Source of the DNA: CAYOMP01 sp964405075
GTDB taxonomy: Bacteria > Bacillota > Clostridia > Lachnospirales > Lachnospiraceae
Direction of reading: 5' to 3'
DNA: 15,496 nt
Assembly (NCBI GenBank): GCA_964405075.1
Contig: CAYOMP010000052.1
Location: 1 to 15,496, forward strand
Made by a program: the position numbers and the translations under genes. Positions 1-5,093 of this stretch are shown here, piece after piece. Each line of letters begins with the position of its first letter. Positions within the stretch are counted from its first letter, which is position 1. The notes under the pieces were generated by a model. It saw nothing but the letters and a program-made list of their open reading frames with translations, did not search any database and was not told where the DNA came from.

Positions 1-315
1 ATTTTGTATATATTTTATCATATTTATAATTTCATTTTTTTCATAATCACTATCCTGATCCATCGTTAATATGTAGTCTATCTCCTCTTCCTTTGCCCAT
101 TTGAATGCATAATTTAAAGCATTTGAGATACCCTTATTTCCATTCATATAATGATAATTAATCTGTTCAAAATTTGTTTTTAATATCTTTGAATTATCAC
201 TTGGAGAATTATCAACAACCAACATTTCAGAAAAAATTTCGCTATACAATTTCAATCGTTCTAATACTTCATTAAAATCAGGATTATATAACAATACAAA
301 TATTCCAAACTTCAT
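1..315 (-). CDS. Glycosyltransferase family 2, N-terminal part (cut by window edge)
   Basis: The first 105 codons of a GT-A fold family 2 glycosyltransferase; the rest lies left of the window. Reading from the ATG at 315, the protein begins MKFGIFVLLYNP. It then has the nucleotide-binding strand LVVDNSPSDNS (about residues 52-62), the acceptor/loop stretch NGNKGISNALN, and the metal-binding motif MDQDSD at about residues 92-97. The DQDS form of the DxD motif, the NPD after the first strand and the GNKGISNA loop are typical of rhamnosyltransferase-like GT2 enzymes (RfbF/WbbL type), which transfer a sugar from a nucleotide donor to a lipid-linked glycan at the inner face of the membrane. The rhamnose assignment is only a family resemblance. 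A GAGG ribosome site lies 8 bases before the ATG, and a promoter is at 354-382. It probably belongs to another transcription unit of the same polysaccharide region. Confidence 0.85.
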   Translation of the reverse strand, partial: MKFGIFVLLYNPDFNEVLERLKLYSEIFSEMLVVDNSPSDNSKILKTNFEQINYHYMNGNKGISNALNYAFKWAKEEEIDYILTMDQDSDYEKNEIINMIKYIQN

Positions 316-353
316 TTTCCATTCCTCGACTTAAATATAGACATAATGATATT

Positions 354-382
354 ATTATACATTTCTTCACTTTTTATTGCAA
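354..382 (-). promoter_or_regulatory. Sigma-A-type promoter of the left-edge GT2 gene
   Basis: On the minus strand TTGCAA (377-382) and a perfect TATAAT (354-359) are separated by 17 bases. Transcription would start near 347, about 30 bases before the ATG at 315. The spacing and the perfect -10 make this one of the most convincing promoters in the window. Confidence 0.65.
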
Positions 383-454
383 TATAACACTATAATTTCC
401 AATAAAATTCTTGTGAAAATGCTAAATACATATGTCATAATAGAAAAATTCTAA

Positions 455-682
455 ACAAACAGAATAATACATCGAACGTTCGCTATTGGATATAGCTCAT
501 AAGTTACCGTGTTTAAATACGAAGAATGCGAAAGGCGTAAATAAGCTTCACTCAAAAATCCAAAATTAACAAGTTAATTTTCATTTTGGGTAACGCGAAT
601 AACTCCTCACTAGAAACATAACCTTGTCCTAACCCAAAATGAGACCAGCCGCTACAGACTGGTCTTTATAGAATCTGTTTGT
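455..682. repeat. 228-bp non-coding block of nested inverted repeats
   Basis: The outermost pair is ACAAACAGA (455-463) with TCTGTTTGT (674-682). Inside are an 11-bp perfect pair, TCATTTTGGGT (581-591) with ACCCAAAATGA (632-642), a tight 9-bp pair AAAATTAAC (562-570) with GTTAATTTT (573-581), a perfect palindrome CGAACGTTCG (473-482), and a 7-bp hairpin AGACCAG (642-648) with CTGGTCT (659-665). The 9-bp outer pair could be chance in AT-rich DNA; the 11-bp pair is less likely to be. No target-site duplication is evident. It could be a decayed miniature element, a structured RNA or a cluster of terminators. Confidence 0.35.
642..665 (-). terminator. Candidate terminator hairpin downstream of the 748-1740 gene
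   Basis: A perfect 7-bp stem, AGACCAG/CTGGTCT, with a 10-base loop lies about 80 bases past the stop codon of the 748-1740 gene. On the minus strand it is followed by CATTTTGGG, a weak U tract, so a rho-independent role is possible but not strong. Confidence 0.35.
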
Positions 683-747
683 AAGGAATAACCATACCTT
701 TCCATTTGTAAGTAAATGTAGTCGTAAACAGTATAATTCAATTAGAA

Positions 748-1740
748 TTATCCCTTATAAATTCTGGCTATATAATATGCAACAGAACCACTTTTAGAAT
801 TACATTTTATATCTAGTCTATATCCATCCTTTTCGTCGTTACTTTCCAAAGTCTGGTTCTTATTTGCTTTCTCGCATGCCTCCTTTGCTGACCCCTCAAA
901 GCTGCAGTAGCAGGTATTTCCGCCATAAAGTGAAGACAATGGACATTCTACGCCTATGTAAAAATCCTTTTTGCTGTTTTCTGTCTGAAAATGGTATCCT
1001 GTCGAACTGCCTATCAACGCATCATCTTTCTTTGAAGAAACATATCCCCCTGCAATTCCCCCTGGTGCACCAGATACCTTTGCATTAATACGTGGTGTCT
1101 TTCCTATCAACTTTCCATGCTCGCAATCATTATCTACAAGTACTATTCTCTCTTCAAGATCATTAATAAGAAGCAATATGTTTGCTGCTGGTTTTTCTAT
1201 AAAATACACAATAGGTATTACCACTAGAGCAACTATAAATATAACTGTTTCCACAATACCTGCTGTGCAAGATGTCATAACTTCAAGTGCTGCTGCAAAT
1301 GTAGTTGCTCCTTTGAGTAAACTAGTAAAATACATCGTTACTCCACCTATAGTAATTGCACCAATACCTGACGCCACTAGCTGTGTTGCGGCAGCCTGTT
1401 TATCATTATGGTCAAGATACGGTTTTACTAATTGTATGGCATTTAACAACTGTGTAATATATACTTTTACATCTTCATATTTTGCCTCTAAGAAATCACT
1501 GTATAAATCTGGCAAAATAGCAAACGGTCCTATTCCCTCCGGAGAATCTCCTTTCAAAAGTCCGCCAGACTCCTCTTGATATGCTTTCATCAAATTTTTA
1601 TGGCATTCACCGACAATTTGATTATACACAACTTCAATTTCTTTTTGTGTAGTTACCTTATTAAGCCTCAAGGCATATTCTGGAAATGTTTTTTCAAACA
1701 TTTCCTTTAGTGTTACATCTGTTACTACATCTTTTCTCAT
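748..1740 (-). CDS. Unrecognised two-domain protein with hydrophobic core and beta-rich C-terminus
   Basis: I do not recognise this 330-residue protein. Residues 1-115 look helical and polar, with no signal peptide. Two hydrophobic segments follow: Ala/Gly/Thr-rich at about 118-142, and strongly apolar at about 158-182 (VIFIVALVVIPIVYF). A charged helix (IEKP...DLEERIVLVD) comes next. From about 220 to 330 the protein turns Gly/Ser/Tyr-rich and beta-like, with Cys at 266, 277, 279 and 289 and a last strand pair ending AYYIARIYKG. A helical part, a hydrophobic hairpin and then a beta domain recall pore-forming proteins in general layout, but that is speculation without a family match. The ATG at 1740 follows TGGAGG by 4 bases. 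It has its own promoter (1816-1845), stands alone, looks less AT-rich than its neighbours, and is unrelated to the sugar genes, so it may have been acquired. Confidence 0.8.
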   Translation of the reverse strand: MRKDVVTDVTLKEMFEKTFPEYALRLNKVTTQKEIEVVYNQIVGECHKNLMKAYQEESGGLLKGDSPEGIGPFAILPDLYSDFLEAKYEDVKVYITQLLNAIQLVKPYLDHNDKQAAATQLVASGIGAITIGGVTMYFTSLLKGATTFAAALEVMTSCTAGIVETVIFIVALVVIPIVYFIEKPAANILLLINDLEERIVLVDNDCEHGKLIGKTPRINAKVSGAPGGIAGGYVSSKKDDALIGSSTGYHFQTENSKKDFYIGVECPLSSLYGGNTCYCSFEGSAKEACEKANKNQTLESNDEKDGYRLDIKCNSKSGSVAYYIARIYKG

Positions 1741-1753
1741 AAAACCTCCATTC

Positions 1754-1773
1754 TGCCACTACAGTCTGTGGCA
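1754..1773 (-). promoter_or_regulatory. Hairpin next to the ribosome site of the 748-1740 gene
   Basis: TGCCAC (1754-1759) and GTGGCA (1768-1773) form a perfect 6-bp stem with an 8-base loop, ending 3 bases before the TGGAGG ribosome site (1745-1750). It may stabilise the leader or modulate translation; the sequence gives no more than the structure. Confidence 0.3.
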
Positions 1774-1815
1774 CGACGCACTGCTAAAATATGACATTAA
1801 TAACTTATTACATAT

Positions 1816-1845
1816 ATTGTAATATACTTGTTATTATTTTTTCAA
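1816..1845 (-). promoter_or_regulatory. Promoter of the 748-1740 gene
   Basis: On the minus strand TTGAAA (1840-1845) is followed after 18 bases by TACAAT (1816-1821). Transcription would start near 1808, giving a leader of about 70 bases that includes the hairpin at 1754-1773. The region is very AT-rich, so other placements are possible. Confidence 0.45.
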
Positions 1846-1945
1846 TATTTTTCAACTTTTTATTTATTTCCCCGCTTTTTTCTGACATTTGCTATAGCAC
1901 CTGACAATATTTTATAACGCATCAAGCATTTTTATCGAAAGGCTG

Positions 1946-1974
1946 TTGTCTGCTTTAGTTCTAAATGCTATAAT
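1946..1974 (+). promoter_or_regulatory. Promoter of the left Rpn-family remnant
   Basis: TTGTCT (1946-1951), 17 bases, then a perfect TATAAT (1969-1974) on the plus strand. The same arrangement occurs at 14492-14520 before the second remnant, which supports it. Transcription would start near 1981, leaving a leader of about 145 bases before the ATG at 2127. Confidence 0.65.
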
Positions 1975-2098
1975 GAACAAAAAGCATATTTTCTAAAGGT
2001 TTTTAACCTTTTCAAAGGCATAAGCCATCTTAAATTCTATTTATTCTGAAAATTCATGCTTTTAAACCACATATTTAAGGCAGGAGTTTTTAGATAAA
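1952..2098 (+). repeat. 147-bp direct repeat, left copy
   Basis: This block aligns without gaps with 14498-14644 (constant offset 12546) and differs at only three positions by hand count. It starts in the promoter spacer and ends just before the last hairpin of the leader. Weaker similarity runs back to about 1928 with one single-base indel. Copies lie on each side of the polysaccharide locus in the same orientation. Confidence 0.9.
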
Positions 2099-2116
2099 TG
2101 ACTCCTGCAAAGGAGG
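1980..2116 (+). promoter_or_regulatory. Structured leader RNA with a possible ribosome-site switch
   Basis: The untranslated leader can fold extensively. P1 pairs 1980-1993 with 2048-2063 (14 bp with a 2-base bulge). P2 pairs AAAGGTT (1995-2001) with AACCTTT (2005-2011). A small stem GGC/GCC lies at 2017-2026. P4 pairs GCAGGAGT (2080-2087) with ACTCCTGC (2101-2108). P5 pairs CTCCT (2102-2106) with AGGAG (2111-2115) across a GCAA loop, burying the Shine-Dalgarno AGGAGG (2111-2116). P4 and P5 share 2102-2106 and exclude each other, the logic of a translational switch. These pairings were found by eye; no ligand or known RNA class is recognised. Confidence 0.5.
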
Positions 2117-2126
2117 ACAACTAAAG

Positions 2127-2403
2127 ATGGAAAAACAAACCAGGAGAAACTACAAAGACACTTTATTTCGTATGATTTTCAATTTTGAAATTATCTGATG
2201 CCTATATCATAAATAACAAAGAACTTGCTGTCTCCCTCCTTCGTAAAGACTTTTCTCCCGAAAACATTTCCGATATATTGGAAGTTGATATTTCTTATGT
2301 GCAGGAAGTTGCTAAACTTATAGCAAAATATCCAGATGCATCAAATACCGAAATTGCCAAACGTATGATTAATAATGTCTCTTCGTTGACATATTCTAAT
2401 TGA
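2127..2403 (+). pseudogene. Rpn/PD-(D/E)XK nuclease-transposase family gene, internally deleted remnant
   Basis: The ATG at 2127, 10 bases after AGGAGG, opens a 23-codon frame containing RRNYKDTLFRMIFN. I associate this start with Rpn (recombination-promoting nuclease, YhgA-like) family proteins abundant in Lachnospiraceae. It stops at 2198. A different frame then carries the family's C-terminal tail (KDFSPENISDILEVDISYVQ... to NTEIAKRM), ending at the TGA at 2401-2403. The catalytic middle, normally around 200 or more residues, is missing, and the two ends are out of frame. It is therefore a deletion scar rather than a working gene, although promoter, leader and ribosome site are intact. A TTG at 2185 could start a 72-residue peptide covering the tail but lacks a ribosome site. 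The second remnant (14649-14804) encodes a homologous tail. Confidence 0.7.
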
Positions 2404-2410
2404 ACGAAAA

Positions 2411-2453
2411 AGAACAGAGTTGCTCTATATTGAAAGACAACTCTGTTTTTTTA
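2411..2453. terminator. Bidirectional terminator A
   Basis: AACAGAGTTG (2413-2422) pairs with CAACTCTGTT (2438-2447), followed by a T run on the plus strand. On the minus strand the mirror stem ends in CTTTTT. It lies between two convergent units, the Rpn remnant (+) and the GT4 gene ending at 2468 (-). The same 10-bp stem recurs at 9526 and 14831. Confidence 0.85.
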
Positions 2454-2467
2454 TCCATTATATGTAA

Positions 2468-3565
2468 TTACTTTTCTCCAGCTACTATTTCTCTCATATA
2501 TTCTTCAACAACAATTTCTCTGCTAAACTCTTTTTCCATTTTAGCTCTGGCATTTAACCCCATCTGTTTTTTCTCTTCATAAGACAATGAGATAAATTTT
2601 TCTACTTTATCAATCAAATCTTGTGTATCTTTTTGTTTGACAATATATCCTGTCTTCCCATCATCTACCGTTTCTCTACACCCACTTCTGTCTGTAGTGA
2701 TTACCGGTCTTCCACAGGCTGCACTCTCCAAGCAGACATTTGACATTCCTTCAGGATAAAAAGATGGATGAATTGTACAATGTGTCTTTTCTATGTATTC
2801 ATTTACATTTCTAACCATTCCATGATAAATTATTACACCCTTATTCTGTAGTTCTCTCAATTCTTCTTCATAATCCTCTTCACAAAAACCGCATATATGA
2901 AATCTAGTATTCTGATATTTTCCTCGAATATACTTAGCCATCTCCAAGTACTGCTCAATACCCTTCTCTTTCATTATTCGAGAAATAAAAATAAACTCTA
3001 CTGTTTCTTCTGATGGATAATCTAAAAGTTGAAAACGTTCAAGATTAACTCCTGAACCTGGTAATAATTTTGTGTTATATCTATTTGACACTTTCTTTTC
3101 AAAGAATTCTTTGTTCTCGTCATTTTGAAAAAATAAACATTGAATTTTTCTAAATGCAACTCTATACAGATTTGTTGTTATAATCTGCAAGAATCCTTTA
3201 TGCTCCACTGCCGTTCCCAAACCTGTAATATTTGCCACATATCTTACGTTGCAAACTCCAGCAGCTATTCCACCATATATATTGGGCTTTATAGTATATG
3301 TTAACACCATATCCGGTTTTTCTTTTTTTATCAAATTGTAATAATCAACAATTAATTTCAAATCAGCGAAAGGGTTCATTCCATGTCTTTCTATTTTAGT
3401 TTCTACAAATTTTGCTCCCATTTTACATAAATCATCTATTCTTTCGCCATATGGAGAAGATATAATCACTTCATATCCTTCATTTAATAATTTTTCTACA
3501 AGTTCCAGTCTAAAATTATATATTACGACGTCATGATTTACTAAAAACAATACTTTTCTTTTCAT
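2468..3565 (-). CDS. Glycosyltransferase family 4 (PglA/CapM-like)
   Basis: A 365-residue GT-B fold retaining glycosyltransferase. The N-terminal acceptor half begins MKRKVLFLVNHDVVIYNFR and contains NPFADLKLIVDYYNLIKKEKPD and TGLGTA (about 114-119). The C-terminal donor half carries the EGMSNVCLE (272-280) nucleotide-sugar E-x7-E motif and GRPVITTDRSGCRETV. The family includes PglA/CapM-type enzymes that add the second sugar to an undecaprenyl-diphosphate-linked HexNAc. That fits its place directly after the phosphoglycosyl transferase and SDR genes, but the sugar is not deducible. The start is the ATG at 3565, one base after the TAA of the upstream gene, so translation is probably coupled. 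An in-frame TTG at 3598 would overlap that gene and lacks a ribosome site. It is the last gene of its operon and ends at terminator A. Confidence 0.85.
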   Translation of the reverse strand: MKRKVLFLVNHDVVIYNFRLELVEKLLNEGYEVIISSPYGERIDDLCKMGAKFVETKIERHGMNPFADLKLIVDYYNLIKKEKPDMVLTYTIKPNIYGGIAAGVCNVRYVANITGLGTAVEHKGFLQIITTNLYRVAFRKIQCLFFQNDENKEFFEKKVSNRYNTKLLPGSGVNLERFQLLDYPSEETVEFIFISRIMKEKGIEQYLEMAKYIRGKYQNTRFHICGFCEEDYEEELRELQNKGVIIYHGMVRNVNEYIEKTHCTIHPSFYPEGMSNVCLESAACGRPVITTDRSGCRETVDDGKTGYIVKQKDTQDLIDKVEKFISLSYEEKKQMGLNARAKMEKEFSREIVVEEYMREIVAGEK

Positions 3566-3566
3566 C

Positions 3567-4451
3567 TTATATTTCAGTCTTATAAACAGATTCTTCAAAA
3601 TTGTTTACAAGATATGTTCCCTTCTCATATTTGCTCATTTCCTTATCATATACTAAATTTCCAAATGCTTTATTTGAAAGTTGACCTATCTTTCCTGGAA
3701 ATTTACTTATAATTCTCACACAAAAACCAAGTATCTTTGAAAAGAATATTTTCTTACCACAAACTTGTGCAATCTTTTCCACCATATCACTTGTTGACAC
3801 ATATTCTGCATTTTGCGGAAAAAATATTCCCTCATCTTCATTTACTATTAACAGCTTTACAAATTCACACAAATTATCAATATGCAACATACTTCTTTCG
3901 TTTTTCACCATAGGGAAAATAAACATTTTATGTGCTAATTTTGACAACATACGGTAATTGCCTTTACTACCCTTTCCATAAATCATAGGCGGTCTGATAA
4001 TAGCTACTTTAAAATTTTCATCTGCTAATTTTTGCAATCCTTTTTCTGCCTGTAGCTTGCTATCTCCATAAAAATTTGCTGGTTCAGGCACAGTCGTTCT
4101 ATCAATCACTTTACTCTTTCCATAAGGCGCACTTTCTCCATATACAATAATACTACTCATAAAAATGAACTGACTGACGCCCTCCTCTTTTGCTTTTTGT
4201 GCAACATTTATAGCCAAATCACAATTCACTTCATAGTATTTCTTCTTGATGTCTTCACTCACATTTCCAACATCTGCATGTGCTATCCCTGCCACATGAA
4301 ATATTGCATCATAACCTTCATAAGATTTTTCTTTCCACAAACCATCATGCGTTCCAATTGTTTCCACACTTATTTCGCCATTTTGTGAAATCCACTCTTC
4401 CACCGCCGTTCCAATATAACTGTTGGCACCTGTAATTAATATCTTCTTCAT
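3567..4451 (-). CDS. NAD-dependent SDR epimerase/dehydratase, probable UDP-4-keto-6-deoxy-HexNAc reductase
   Basis: A 294-residue extended-type short-chain dehydrogenase. The Rossmann motif GANSYIG is at residues 8-14, the HVAG strand at about 52-55, the SS pair at 99-100, and the catalytic Tyr128-x3-Lys132 in YGDSK, followed by IIRPPMIYG. The family covers sugar-nucleotide epimerases and 4-reductases. It lies between the phosphoglycosyl transferase and the GT4, in an operon with a 4,6-dehydratase. I infer the 4-reductase role, in the style of WbpV/WreQ, giving UDP-QuiNAc or UDP-FucNAc. A 4-epimerase cannot be excluded. It is shorter than the 310-350 residues usual for GalE-type enzymes, as the reductase branch tends to be. 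The ATG at 4451 lies one base after the upstream TGA, and the next gene starts one base after its own stop, so all three are tightly coupled. Confidence 0.8.
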   Translation of the reverse strand: MKKILITGANSYIGTAVEEWISQNGEISVETIGTHDGLWKEKSYEGYDAIFHVAGIAHADVGNVSEDIKKKYYEVNCDLAINVAQKAKEEGVSQFIFMSSIIVYGESAPYGKSKVIDRTTVPEPANFYGDSKLQAEKGLQKLADENFKVAIIRPPMIYGKGSKGNYRMLSKLAHKMFIFPMVKNERSMLHIDNLCEFVKLLIVNEDEGIFFPQNAEYVSTSDMVEKIAQVCGKKIFFSKILGFCVRIISKFPGKIGQLSNKAFGNLVYDKEMSKYEKGTYLVNNFEESVYKTEI

Positions 4452-4452
4452 C

Positions 4453-5079
4453 TCAATCTTTATCCTTATTCATTTCACCTGTTCCGCCTTCAACAACTCC
4501 ATCTGATTTAAGTACAGAAAAAATAGTGCCTATAAAACACTTTGCGTCAAATAGAAATCCCATTTTTTCCACATATTCTCCATCTAACGCCGCTTTCACA
4601 GGTATTTCCAATTCATCTCTTCCATTAATCTGCGCCCAGCCTGTTAATCCTGGTCTTATATCATTGGCACCATATTTATCTCTTTCCTCTATCAAATCAT
4701 ATTGATTCCATAACGCAGGTCTTGGTCCTATTATACTCATATCACCCTTTAAAATATTAAATATCTGTGGCAATTCATCCAAGCTTGTTTTCCTTAAAAA
4801 TTTTCCAATTTTAGTTATGTACTGTTCAGGATCCGACAGCAAATGCGTCGGCATATCTTTAGGTGTATCAATATACATAGTTCTAAATTTTAGAATTTCA
4901 AAATGTGTCTTATTTATTCCGACTCTTTTTTGTTTAAATAATATCGGTCCCGGACTATCGATTTTAATCAGCATTGACATAATAAGTAAAACAGGAAATA
5001 AAATGATGCAACCCAAAGCACTTAAAATGAAATCTCCTATTCGCTTTATTACACAATAAATCTTCTTACTTTTCTTCAT
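4453..5079 (-). CDS. Polyprenyl-phosphate phosphoglycosyl transferase (initiating sugar transferase)
   Basis: A 208-residue bacterial sugar transferase of the small PglC/WbpL-like monotopic class. It joins a sugar-1-phosphate from a UDP-sugar to undecaprenyl phosphate and so starts each repeat unit. One N-terminal membrane hairpin (about 15-38) is followed by DSPGPILFKQKRVG, KFRTM (64-68), the catalytic Asp-Glu pair in SLDELPQ (101-102), IIGPRP (116-121) and RPGLTGWAQINGR (142-154), in the family's order. It lacks the long multi-spanning N-terminal part of WbaP-type proteins, so it resembles the PglC minimal form. The ATG at 5079 has a GAAGG site 7 bases upstream and lies 14 bases after the dehydratase. 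The adjacent dehydratase and SDR suggest its substrate is a UDP-6-deoxy-HexNAc. Confidence 0.93.
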   Translation of the reverse strand: MKKSKKIYCVIKRIGDFILSALGCIILFPVLLIMSMLIKIDSPGPILFKQKRVGINKTHFEILKFRTMYIDTPKDMPTHLLSDPEQYITKIGKFLRKTSLDELPQIFNILKGDMSIIGPRPALWNQYDLIEERDKYGANDIRPGLTGWAQINGRDELEIPVKAALDGEYVEKMGFLFDAKCFIGTIFSVLKSDGVVEGGTGEMNKDKD

Positions 5080-5093
5080 TATATACCTTCTTT

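Larger units (their letters stand above)
316..747. other. Intergenic region, no gene; nested inverted repeats
   Basis: No reading frame here has a ribosome site or a recognisable product. The part near 316-382 holds the GT2 promoter. The part from 455 to 682 is rich in nested inverted repeats, listed separately. Nothing recognisable is seen in 683-747 downstream of the stop of the 748-1740 gene. Confidence 0.6.

Noticed and set aside
473..482. Palindrome CGAACGTTCG as a LexA/SOS operator
   Set aside because: The Gram-positive LexA box is CGAAC-N4-GTTCG; here the two halves are fused with no spacer, so it does not fit.
1178..1579. 133-codon plus-strand frame opposite the 748-1740 gene
   Set aside because: It lies wholly antisense to a gene with a good ribosome site and promoter, and has low-complexity Ala/Thr/Ile composition typical of a shadow frame.
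648..1768. Near-identical 14-mers flanking the 748-1740 gene: GCCGCTACAGACTG (648-661) and GCCACTACAGTCTG (1755-1768), considered as cassette recombination sites
   Set aside because: A 12-of-14 match between two stretches is expected about once by chance in a kilobase-sized comparison (rough estimate), and each 14-mer is explained by its own hairpin.
2185..2403. Independent small gene of 72 residues
   Set aside because: It starts only at a TTG without a ribosome site, and its content is the C-terminal tail of the broken Rpn-family gene whose real start is at 2127.
3566..3598. N-terminal extension of the GT4 gene to a TTG at 3598
   Set aside because: It would overlap the preceding SDR gene by over 30 bases, lacks a ribosome site and adds residues before the normal start of the Rossmann strand; the ATG at 3565 one base after the stop is better.
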